Shown here: positions 15,183 through 25,600 of the stretch, one piece after another
How positions within the stretch are numbered: the first letter of the stretch is position 1
Layout: each line of letters opens with the position of its first letter
NCBI GenBank assembly: GCA_013397865.1
Contig: VZTI01001716.1
Coordinates: 186,001-250,000 of the forward strand
DNA length: 64,000 nt
From: Struthidea cinerea
Lineage: Eukaryota; Chordata; Aves; Passeriformes; Corcoracidae
Direction: 5' to 3'
The notes under the pieces: generated by a model
The model's input: only the letters and a program-made list of their open reading frames with translations
What the model was told of the DNA's origin: nothing
Database searches by the model: none
Translations under genes and position numbers: made by a program

Positions 15183-15213
15183 AGGAAGGGGGGTGGGGGG
15201 GGGAGGGAAGGAA
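15183..15213 (+). repeat. G-rich tract with quadruplex potential
   Basis: G runs of six (15188-15193), nine (15195-15203) and three (15205-15207), broken by single T and A, lie in an otherwise AT-rich region. Such a tract could form a G-quadruplex on the plus strand. No promoter is visible next to it, so a regulatory role is not supported. Confidence 0.7.
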
Positions 15214-15402
15214 ATATCTGTGTTTTTTCACTGTTATGAAGATTTGGTCATATGGCTTTCCATTGAGTTGTCATATTTCTGTCATTTCCTGCTATCTTTT
15301 TTAAGCACTGTGCTAGTTTCCATCATAACTAAATTTCTGTTTATATTCACAAATGGTAATTAAAAGGAAGTACCTGGGACAGGTCCTGCAGCGTCTGTAT
15401 GC

Positions 15403-15429
15403 ATATATATATATATATATAAATATATA
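15403..15429. repeat. (TA)n microsatellite
   Basis: An alternating TA run with one interruption (aaatata) runs directly into a CA-rich stretch (gcacaaacacacac). It is a simple repeat and likely length-variable. Confidence 0.95.
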
Positions 15430-15895
15430 CGCACAAACACACACAAACCTATTTTACATCTCTACATTCAGTGTCTCGAGTTGTTTATTTAGTTAGCTCA
15501 ATAGCTCTCGGGTGTTTCAGATGACTTTTTCCTATGAGCATGATCTATCAATTTTGGCATAATGAACTCCTGCAAAGGTCAAATTTAAAGGATAAATGCT
15601 GCAGGAAATGATGACTCTACAATAATCCTGTTATCCTCCCACAACTCTAATTTCATTTTATTGAGTTGAACAGTGTAAGGGTAAAAGGGTAACTACTTTC
15701 TTTCTGCTAACACCCATATATACAAGTCCCCTGAACATGGTATTATGTTTAATCACTGCTGTAAATGTATTAGTAATAAAGATCTATTACAAAAATAATT
15801 ATTATCTGGTTTTTATTTGTTTATGGTGGGCTTTTTAATTTTACAAATATTAGCAAAACATGTTGAAGAATTATTTACTTAGTTCTCTGTTTTTT

Positions 15896-15920
15896 GGGGG
15901 GGTGAGGGGGGCTAAGAGGG
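15896..15920 (+). repeat. Second G-rich tract
   Basis: Runs of seven G (15896-15902) and six G (15906-15911) are followed by ggg (15918-15920), just after a poly-T stretch. This is the second G-rich tract within 700 bp. It may form a quadruplex if the long runs are split. Confidence 0.6.
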
Positions 15921-18084
15921 AATTTTATCCTGATAAAATACTGTAAATGGAAGGAAAACTGCGTTGTGAATGACACTGTTTTTGTGGCTGTTACCAACTG
16001 CTCATACTGCCAGTGGGTAGATGTTCTGCTAAATATTTGCATATATAGGATGGAACAAAACTTCCAGATACATTTTCAAAAAAATTCTTAGCATCTGCCT
16101 AACCCTGCTCTGTTTAAAACTTACAGAACCCCATTCCTGCAAACAGACTGCAGTTTGCTTGGCTTTCCGTTTTGTTGGGGTTTTTCTTCATTTAATAGTT
16201 CTACTAATTCATTATTACTTGTCTGTGTACTGTGACTATTCTCTGGTTGAATTGTCCGTACATTCTCTTCCATTAATGTTAAAATAATTTCCTGGATAAA
16301 AATGTAGCACATACAGGGCATCAGAAAGTCTTTTCTAAAATGGTCAAGGAGGAAAACAAGGCTTCACTGTTCTCCTGCTAGATGAGCCCTTTAGTCTTAC
16401 CACAACATAATTATGTCAGCAAATGTACGCAGTAGCTTACCATAGTCGAGCCAACATGTACCTTACTTTATCCTAAGGTAGGAGCAACACTTGAGCTGTT
16501 TAAGAAGCACATGCCCTCCTTTGCAGTTCTCTTTCCAAGTTATGCTTGTTATCAAAAAACAATTTAACAGGTATCTATGTGATGTGATATCCCCTGTCTC
16601 TGTTGCCTGATGGTTAAATGTAACTCTGCTTTTCCAAGGGCATGTATCCAGTGGTAGGAGGAACAGACCAGCTAAAGCAATACCACACAGGCTATTTGCT
16701 AGTACACAGGTAGCCCATCCTTGGAACAGCTTTGGCATCCTGTGGTAAACAAATCAATTAATTAGTTAAAAGCAATACTGTGTGCAGCAATTGGAGCATA
16801 GACATACTCAGAAGAAGTTACTTTAAGAAAGTCCATTTGAATATCTGTATATAAGAAGCTTTACTTTTGTACATCTCCAAGGTGGCCAAACAAAATTTCA
16901 GGAGGTGCTGCAGAAACCAAATACAGAATAGGCACAAACAGGAAGTCAATTAATTTGTTAAAATCACTAACATATGCTTATAAACAAGTATACTCATTTT
17001 CAAACTTTTAATCATACCAAATACATGGATATTTGGGCGTCCTGCGTGCACTGCTACAATAAGTAATTTAGCCCAGACTAAAGTCTGATCAGAAAATGTA
17101 GGAATTTTTTAACAGTTCACTAGCTAGGAAGACTTAGGAGGTATTGCAGGTGTTCAAAAGTGCTACTGAAGTTGCATTCTCCCACTGGAAAACTCCCCAG
17201 TGACTGTAGACAGGATAGACCACAAAGAAGATAAAAGCAATTTCATGTCATTGTCTCAGCTTGTTCCAAAACATGCAAAGCTCCTCTGTAAAGGACCCAT
17301 TTCAATGGCTGTGGCTATTAACTCTCACCTTTTATGTTTTCATTAGGTGTGAATCTCAGCTGAGGTTTTTTTGCTTTCTTTGGCAGCTTGTGGAAATAGG
17401 TTGAAGAGATGAGTTTACTTGCATATTGGAAACAGAGAAACTTGAAAACACATGAAAAATTGCAATGACAAGGTAGGAATTCACTGCTTCTGATGTGGTG
17501 AAATGAAATTCTTGCCCCATGCACCTAATGTGTCTGCATAGGCAATAGATTCCCACACAGAGGCTGGAGTGGTATTTGTTTAAAACTAGCTTTCATCTCT
17601 CCATAAACAATATAAATGTCAGCTTCCCATAATCTCCCTTGCACACTTTTGACCTGGCAAAAAGATTGTACAAGCAAAAAAGGCTCACAAAAATTTTGAA
17701 CTAAAGTTCACCCCAAGCCCTCAAAAAGGTCTTTCACTTGCTGAGTACTAATCAAGAGCTCCAGAGCCCAGAAACAGCAACACGTGGTTTATTAACAGAG
17801 CAATACAGATAGAACAATACACCAGCTAGACAATCAGGGCCTAACAAAAAGTATATCTGCCATCAAAGCAAGCTTGCTAACAAAGTCACCCTTAGTTTTA
17901 CAAAAATTTGATCTATTGCATGCAACCCAGCTCCCCCCTGCCCCCCCCAACACACACCATTATCAACCTTCTCATAATCTATAATGTGTACTAATTCAAA
18001 CTCATTGAAATATGCATCAGGACTAGCTCTTGGGAAGCAAAAACACAATAAATGAGAATAGTGAAAGAAACTGTGGCTTTGAGA
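15921..18084. other. AT-rich unique DNA, no gene recognised
   Basis: No gene or transposon is recognised. Two C runs separated by tg, at 17933-17948, form a short C-rich tract followed by aacacacacc. The frame 16463-16738 (-) has no family features. Confidence 0.65.
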
Positions 18085-18372
18085 TCATAGAATCACAGAA
18101 GGGTAAGGGTTCGAAGGGACCTTAAAATCACCTAGTTCTAACCCCCTGCCACAGGCAGGGACACTTTCCACTAGACCAGGTTGCTCAAAGCCCCATCCAA
18201 CCTGGCTTTGAACAGTTCCAGGCTAGGGGCATCCACAGCTTCTCTGGGCAACCTGTACCAGTGCCTCACCAGCCTCACAGAAAAGAATTTATTTGTAACG
18301 TCCAATCTGCTTTCTTTCATCTCAAAAGCTATCCCCCTTGTCCTATCACTACGTGTCCTTTTGAACAGTCAT
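18085..18372 (-). mobile_element. CR1 LINE 3' end fragment, minus strand
   Basis: The plus strand reads the reverse complement of an avian CR1 tail. It starts with 'tcatagaatcacagaa', then 'cgaagggacctt', 'ccactagaccaggttgctca', 'agccccatccaacctggc', 'agcttctctgggcaacctg' and 'ccagtgcctcaccagcctca'. It then reaches the part that carries the end of the element's transcribed body ('cccccttgtcctatcact'). The element is therefore on the minus strand with its 3' end at 18085. It is 5'-truncated, and similarity stops at about 18372. The plus-strand frame 18181-18417 is a shadow of this repeat. Confidence 0.92.
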
Positions 18373-18518
18373 GAGAGCCTACATTTTAGGAGTGATGAAA
18401 AGATAGTGTCTAGCTAGTACAAGAGAAGACCCATACTGCCATTTTATTATATGAACAACTGAAGCATGTGTTTGGATACTTGGAACAGGGTAGAGCTCAA
18501 ACAGAAAGCTCCTGGATA

Positions 18519-18524
18519 GGATGA
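18519..18524. repeat. Left 6-bp target-site duplication (ggatga)
   Basis: The hexamer ggatga stands directly before the TGT start of the LTR and is repeated exactly at 18900-18905 directly after its ACA end. A 6-bp duplication is typical of alpha- and betaretrovirus-like (ERVK) integrases. Confidence 0.88.
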
Positions 18525-18899
18525 TGTAGGTGCTAAAAAGCTAGAAGCAGAGAAATTCTTCAGCCTTTTCTCAATATTCTGTGAGCAGACTGTCTTTCCT
18601 ATGTAAACTATTTTAAACAAGGTCACAGTTTCATAAACTTCTTGCACCTGCAAGCTGTTTTCCAAGATTGTTATGGCTTTGACTTTGAAAATATTTTGGA
18701 ATAGGTATCTTAGGACTTGGCCAATCCTCTCAAGGGGTGGATGGCCGAGGATCCAATTACCTATTGCCATTCAACGCTTTTTTTCTGATCTATCCTATAT
18801 AGTAGTCAGAAAATTATTAAAGAAAAGCTTCGGCTTCCACTGTTCATGAGCCTGGACTCTGTGTCGTTTTCTTTATGTGCCTCGGACGTAACAGCGACA
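18525..18899 (+). mobile_element. Solo LTR, ERVK-like, 375 bp
   Basis: This is a single retroviral long terminal repeat left after recombination between two LTRs. It begins TGTAGG, ends GCGACA and is flanked by the perfect 6-bp duplication ggatga. The promoter half has a CCAAT box (18721-18725) next to a 'caaggggt' motif, a weak TATA-like ctatatag (18795-18802) and the polyadenylation-type signal attaaa (18816-18821). It aligns along its whole length with the LTR at 24415-24789, with many substitutions, and both are exactly 375 bp. No gag, pol or env sequence is attached on either side. The minus frame 18447-18770 is a shadow. The class assignment rests on duplication length and layout, not on a database match. 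Confidence 0.88.
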
Positions 18900-18905
18900 G
18901 GATGA

Positions 18906-21900
18906 CAGTCAGCATTTGAGGGGTGTTAACAGGAGTCCTCTCTGCAGCTTCCTTGTGAAGGCTCCCTCAGCCAGTCAGGCAAGACTCCCCAAAACATGGA
19001 TGCTGGCAACTTTTATGTGTCCTGTATATCACACATACCTATACTTTATATGTGACCAGCTACCTAACTGAACAAAGTTTCTGTATTTTTCTCTGCCCAA
19101 GCACTAACTGGCTACACTTCAGGTTATAGGAGAAGTTAAGCAAGTCAGAAACCCTTTTCCACAGGCGTTAAAAGATTATATGAGTTCATATTATTGGGTT
19201 ATACCGAGTTATACAAATTCACACTCATATTAATGGAAGCTTGACTGGGCAGAGGAGTCAAGGCTGGACATTCTACATAGCACTGAGGACAGATTTTCAG
19301 ACAAAATCCTTTTTCTCACACTGTCCTTCCCACTTGGGAAAAGTTCTCCCTAAACTTACATAAGTCATCTCAGTACTATCCTTTAAGTTCCTTCTTAAAA
19401 ATCCCTTTTGCTCACAACCTATGAAAATCTTGACAACAGATTTATAGGAAAATGGTTATTTACTTGTGTAAAAATAGACTATTCTCTTGTTCTCTGCCTG
19501 CACTGGATGAAGTGCAGACTTTAAAGGGCTTCTGGACAATCTTCTAAAATATGCTGATGGCCATAATTCACATAATTTTAAGTGACATAGAACATGGCAG
19601 AAGAGACGCTGCAAAGAAAATATTGGGCTATTAGTTAAAGATGACAAGGAACTTCTTTAAATGTCCCAACTGTCATTGGAAAAATAAGATTTAAAAAAAA
19701 CAGAGAAGGCACATAGTAAGGAACTGGTGTAGAATAGAGTCATTTTATTTCACCGTGAGCTGAGGAAATAAGGAAATCCTGAACTACTAGTGTGTGTGTA
19801 ATCTGTCCCTTGCATGAATAGATATCACATTTTGCAACTCAGAATTTCCTTACTGTTTATCACACTAAGAAAACATTCTAAATTCACCTTATAAGGAAAC
19901 AATTGCTAACTAGAAGTCAAATATGCATGCCAGTAGTCACAGAAAGGAGTTTTCCCTTATGTCCTACGGTAGAGACTAGACTCTACCTAGAGGTGGAGAC
20001 TTTCAGCAGCATATTCACAAGGAGGAAAAAAAGAGAGAGAGAGAGACTTGCTTAACTTTACTTAAAAGGAAATTGCTGATGGAAAACTTTTATCTGTAAA
20101 AAGAGCTGGAAAGCACAGTGCAATGTCATTTTTTTTAAGAACAGGGTTCGGTTTAATATTCAGTCTTTTTGCAGCCAATTGGATAAAATATTTAATGGCA
20201 CTGTATTCTGAACTATATATTTTTGACAATGTATTTCATGCCTTGTATGTCACTGAAGTTATGAGATTGGAGTGAATAATGAAACAGTAACTCAGCATTC
20301 TTCATGCCGTTGCATTCAGATTTGTTATTTTTCATTGATGTGCCACTAGCTAAATCAAGCCTTGATAATCCATAACCATTTATTACTTTGTAGGAATTAT
20401 ATTAAGATATAAGAACATCTTAACCTTCTGTCTTTTTCTATGTAATATTAAAATCATATTAATATTTGAAGCTTTGGTATCCATTGCAGGAAATAAAATT
20501 TTAAAGAGCATGTACAAATCTGTGCTACAAAAATTTGATTTGAGAGCTTTAGCTTTCATACCAATGTTATCTGCTCACAAAACAATTCATCGAGGAAGAA
20601 AGAATAGCAAAGTTATAAAAAGCTTTCAAAATGTTTATTATAGTGGTTTTAGGAACACTATAATTTTCAAAAGCAAATATATTGCAGAAATACATACCTT
20701 TTCCATGGTGATATAAAGAGACTTATATGAGCACATAAGGGGTCTGGAGGATTTCAATACCGTTTGATTTAAAAATATAAAAGGAAAAGTTTGAAAAGAA
20801 AGGAAGTTCCTAAAGGGAAAAAAATGTAAGTTCAAGGGAAAAAATGCTGCCCTGTTTTTGCAAAGCATTCTGATAGTCAAGAAGACTATAGATGGGTTTT
20901 GTACTGTTTGTTGAGGTGAAATGACCTGCACTCATCTACATCTTCATATTGAGACATTCTGTGCTGCATTGGCATCCTTTCAGAATGTTGTTAGGTATAT
21001 CATAATCACAGAGAAAGGCAGGACAGTAGAAAAAGTTTGTAGGAGACTTTCAGATAGATTGTTCAGGGACATCTAGGAATGAAAAGAAAGCACCTGGATG
21101 TATGATTGTCTTGGATAAATACCTAGGAGTTCCTCCTGAAATCATTAGCTGGATAAGTCCAAGGGTGCATACGGATATGTACACAGGATATGTGCCTAGG
21201 ATGCTGATTCTTCTTATTTAGGGGAGTAACACATTTCATTTTTAAATGAAAGTCAGGCAGGTCATGTGTGGCAAGTAAGAGAGGGACTGGTTAAATATTA
21301 ATTTCAGTCAGCATGGGTATCATGTATCTAGCAGACTTACAGAGCTATAGAAACCAGCAATTTGATTCAAATATTTGAAAACAGGTGTTGACAACCAGGA
21401 AAACATTTTTCTCATAATTCACCCTACTCATAATTCACCCTTTTCCTACATACTTTTACCTCAAATTTGTCTAGGTTCCCACTATAGCAAGGTGCATTTC
21501 TGGTGAGACACATATTGGTCAGGCATGCAGGAAACAGCACTTCATCTAAGGCTTAAGGAACATCTAGACACATGCTCTTGGTGAGCAGACACCAAAATGA
21601 GGTGAGACCACGCATGTGATGAGGACCCACGACATCCTAGAAGAGGGAGCTCTACAAACAGAGGATGGCTGCCTGAGCCCATGGGTGCCTCTCCCTGCAC
21701 AGGATGGGATGCTGCTTACTGCAGTGCTGCACCACATCAGCCCAGACTTTGCATTGTCTTCATCCATAGTTTTCCTTCGCACCCTTGGCAATCTCCCCGA
21801 TCATCAGTAAACACACACTGCCCCAAAGGCTCAGAGAATGATGCTGCTTATGGTAGACCAGAGTGAACTGCAAAATGCTCCATAATCAGTATTGTAGGAA

Positions 21901-24408
21901 CAGGACAAATGCTGAGTTTTGTCACTGAGTATGTAACACAGTTTTAAGCATAATACCTATGCTGGGAAAAAAAAAAAAGAAAACAAAACAAACAATTACT
22001 GAATTCTACATTGCTGAATTAAGTAAGATACATTTAAGAAAAAGATGAGGAAAGGTAATTAATTAGGTGGTGATAAGAGGAGAGGGCCAATGTCATTAAC
22101 ACAAATAGTGTAATTGCACTTTAAAGCAGAAATAATATCTCTCCCAAGTTAACAAAGTAACAAAACTTTAATTTCAAAAATGTCTTCGTCATATTTCTTT
22201 TGAGTACTGGATGAACCAAATTCCATTTATTTTTCCCAGTATTTAACATCCTGATAAGGTTTGTTTTGCTGACTTCATCATATGCAACCACTGAGTGTGT
22301 ATGGCTAATTGTGAAGAACAAATACAAATACTAAGGGGAAAAGGTGGAAAATTTCTGTGATCAGCTGCCCTAGGTGCATAATCAATCAAGTGACAGCTGA
22401 CATAGATCCAAAGTTGTTGGTCTGCTAAGACAAAATCACTAAGAGACATACTATCTCCCTGTAAATTAAAGAGTTTTTAGCATGGTAAGATATTTACTCT
22501 ATCAGTTGTAAAACAATGACAACTTGGGTAAACTGTCAGTATGTGATGCATTCTGATGCTAAAGCCATGATAGTAATCATGGGCATGATGGACTCCACAG
22601 AGAGACATAATGAAATACAAGTTTCCATGATATCAAAACTAATGCAAAAAATGCACACATCCTGACACTTTAAAAGTATATTATAATTTGGGGTTTACAA
22701 TTTTAAAATAACAGATTTTCAAAGGATGGATGTTCATTAGATTCCCAGGGACAAAAAAAAAAAAGGAGGAAATATCAGCTTCATGACAGATGTTTCATAT
22801 AAAATACTCAAAAAGTAGAACCAAGAAAACACTTTTGAAAATCAGCAAGTTTGTAAACAGAAAGACATCAGAAAGACAATGACAAAGTAAGGGAAAAGCA
22901 TTTGAGAACACACTTTACTATATTAATCTTCAGTTTTATAATTTTTTTTTTAATCCCCTTCATGTTTCTTATTGGAGGAATGAAAGTCATATTGTTGGTG
23001 CAAAAATGTTTTTAGAAAGACATTAAGTGACTCTAAAATTCTACATTTATCATACCAACATTTGTTTGCCACATTATGGAAGGGCTATTTTATTGAGCAA
23101 AATATCCTTTTCTGACATGCTGAATCATTTTAATGGCTTCTTATTTTCACATGGTGTGAATACATATCCATTTCATTATATATATAACCTGAACAACTTC
23201 TGTTGCATGAAGAATTACTCTGAGGTTAATGTAAGACTATGTGATAGTTTGTTCTTGAAAAAAAATTAAAACAAATTGTTGGGTAACATGAGGTCTAAGT
23301 GAGTAACACCTTGTGAAGTGCCCTTGGATGTCTGTAGTCAAGGTTAATAATCCCGTCAAATAATGGGATGTAAGATGATAATTTTGCTAAGAAAATAATA
23401 GGTAATAGATAAATAGGATTTCTACTTCAGCAACCCACCGAGGACACATGCAGCTTAACTTCTGAGTGGAAAATATGGACTACAAAAAGTTATGTTCAAA
23501 AACACAGTAATGATATGTTTAAATATGTTATACCAACATTGTACCTTCATATTCTTCATAACCACTGCATTATACTTGGACTCCTGTAGGGCTGCAGAAG
23601 ACAGTGGCTTTCATTGTGATAAGTCATAAATACTCTCCTGCTGTGCAATGCTTTACAGGGTTGAGGGTAATTGTGTGAAGCTTAAAAACACACTGGTAAT
23701 GTGACCTCCAGACCCTATGAGCTCAACACAGACAGAAAAAGAACAAGCTAAGTACGAATGGTCCAAACTTTATTTACATTCCATAAAAGAAAACAAAAAA
23801 CTTCTAGACATTTAACAGATTCATATCTGCTATGGTCTTATGAAAAGTGATTTACACTATTTAAAAAAAAAAATCATGCTTCCTGTGTTTCTGTTTCTTT
23901 CTATCCTTGTTGCAGATCATGGGTTTACTCCTGTTTGGCCTCATCACCTGAATTCATGAATACATTAGTATATCTATAAAATATATGAAATACTTTATTT
24001 CAACTAGCAGAAGAGACCATTTTAAAAAAAGAAATAGACTTAAAAATTGAAATATGAGTGGAATACATTTGCTTGAACTGCACTGAGTGGGAACCATGAG
24101 GGTTTTTACTTTTCCAGGGCTGTGGATTACAAGCAGATCATAGTTGTTGGACACACACTAATTTTTAAGTGTCTCTGTATTAGAGACTGCCCAACTCAGA
24201 GGTCGGCAGGACCCAGAAAGTGCTCCTGACCCAGCCATGAAGATGTGCAGCAGTGGCAGTGCCCTATCCCCAGGTCCAGGCAGTGTCAAGGCTAAACCCA
24301 GCATGTACACATGCGATTGTGTGCACAAACACACTATAAACACACAGCTGGATGCACAGACTGACAGAGACACAACAAAGTGTATTTTATGGCATCCACT
24401 CAAACACA
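18906..24408. other. AT-rich unique DNA, no gene recognised
   Basis: No gene is recognised. A (GA)n microsatellite lies at 20032-20046. A 14-bp sequence, ctcataattcaccc, is repeated in tandem at 21411-21424 and 21427-21440. A modestly GC-richer patch lies at about 21560-21860 with overlapping frames on both strands (21564-21791 -, 21616-21810 +), but it has no recognisable domain. An A run lies at 21967-21978. Confidence 0.65.
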
Positions 24409-24414
24409 AAGAAC
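24409..24414. repeat. Left 6-bp target-site duplication (aagaac)
   Basis: The hexamer aagaac stands directly before the LTR start (TGTGCA) and is repeated at 24790-24795 directly after the LTR end (GTGACA). Confidence 0.88.
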
Positions 24415-24789
24415 TGTGCATGCTGAAAAGCTTTGGTAGAGAAATCTTTCAGCTTTTCTGCAGCGTTCTGTGAGAACTTTGCAGTTCTCACAGAGGCTAT
24501 GAAAAACACTGCTATGAGTTCTTGTAAACTCCTTATCTTGCACCTGGGTTTGTTATGCAAGACTGTTATGGTTCTAGCTTTCTGATATTTTGGAACAAGT
24601 GTTTTAGAGCTTGACCAATCCCCTCAAGGGGTTGACAGCTTAGCACCCAATTGTCTTATGCCATTCAACACACTCTTTGTGATCCATGTTATAAAAAGAT
24701 GAATTAATTAATTAATAAAGATTCAGAACTGCTTTCCCTTCTGAACTTAGTCGTGACATTCCTTGTCATCAGCGTCGCTCACAGTGACA
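24415..24789 (+). mobile_element. Solo LTR, ERVK-like, 375 bp, second copy
   Basis: This is a solo long terminal repeat of the same family as 18525-18899. It begins TGTGCA, ends GTGACA and is bounded by the perfect 6-bp duplication aagaac. It shows a CCAAT box (24615-24619) followed by 'cccctcaaggggttgac', a good TATA box ttataaaaag (24689-24698) and the polyadenylation signal aataaa (24714-24719), in the order expected for U3, R and U5 on the plus strand. Its promoter signals are better preserved than in the first copy. It also has an 11-bp inverted repeat (24468-24478 with 24483-24493) in U3 that the first copy lacks. No internal retroviral sequence is attached. It lies at the edge of an older LTR-like relic (24796-25600). 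Confidence 0.9.
24468..24493 (+). repeat. Perfect 11-bp hairpin in LTR U3
   Basis: The arms ctgtgagaact and agttctcacag are exact reverse complements separated by ttgc. The related LTR at 18525 has only the first arm in degraded form, so the hairpin is not shared by the two copies. Confidence 0.85.
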
Positions 24790-24795
24790 AAGAAC

Positions 24796-25600
24796 ACACA
24801 CACAAACATGAACAGTGTGAAAGGCCCAGCCCCAACCCTTCTCTAGGGCTGATCAGATCAAAATCTCTTACTCGAATTTACACACAATAGGGGTCTTGCC
24901 AGAAGCTGGTCCTGGACATTCAATCTATCCAGCAGCAGTTTCCAAGACCTTCCTGACTTCCTCAGGCTCTGAAGCCTCTGGGATTCATGGTCCTACTTCA
25001 TTTACGGGTTATCAGATGTCTTAATCTATCACCGACCTGTCCAGGTTGAATTTCTGTAACATCCACATATATTTTAAAATGTTAAAAATTTTTAAAAAGG
25101 GATTTAGGAAGAATATAAGACAATATATTGCAGTGATAAATCACAGGGCTTGGCCAGACAAATGTACTGGCAACCCCTGTTTATAGTCAACGGGCCTTTA
25201 CCCATTCTCCTTTCTTTACCCACACTTGTTCCTCCCCAATATAGTCAAGCCCCACCCTTTCCTTCCCTTTTTTTCATATTCACAAACATCCCATTATAAA
25301 AGTACCACATCATCCCAAAATTCCCAAATGTAAAGCGCCTGATAATAAATATCACAGAATCCCAAAATTCTTTTCCCCCTGCATCCCATCACAGTTCCTG
25401 TACCCAGTATTCTGCAAGGTATTCAGAAGAGGCAGTTCCTTGAGCTGACTTGTCTTGGTGAGTTCCCCATGAGGTCCAGGGGCTCATCACTCCCCATGGA
25501 AATTTCTGGGAGTGCCAGGTCAGGATACTCCTTTAGCAATTCTTACCTTCTTGAGGTCCCTCTACCTGCCACAGTTTCCCTGGTCCCCAAGAATCCTTTT
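24796..25600 (-). mobile_element. Probable older LTR retrotransposon relic
   Basis: Read on the minus strand, this stretch has a TATA-like actataaacagg (complement of about 25180-25191), then a stretch on 'gtctggccaagccctgtgat' and 'gcctgaggaagtcaggaag' that I associate with songbird ERV LTRs from memory. It is GC-richer than its surroundings, and a possible LTR edge (tgttacagaaattc on the minus strand) lies at 25061. I could not find a matching pair of target-site duplications, and the boundaries are rough. The neighbouring solo LTR at 24415 may have inserted at or into this relic. Alternatives are a different repeat class or unique sequence. Confidence 0.42.

Noticed and set aside
15404..15450. 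CRISPR-like or satellite array
   Set aside because: It is only a TA/CA microsatellite; there are no regular spacers, and the genome appears avian.
18447..18770. 107-codon minus-strand frame
   Set aside because: It overlaps the solo LTR 18525-18899 on the opposite strand and has no domain.
18525..24789. The two related LTRs as the 5' and 3' ends of one provirus
   Set aside because: Each LTR has its own different 6-bp duplication on both sides, and no retroviral internal sequence was recognised in the 5.5 kb between them.
25349..25372. CR1 tip-like 'atcacagaatcccaaaattc'
   Set aside because: The following bases do not continue as a CR1 tail, and the stretch is part of the putative LTR relic.
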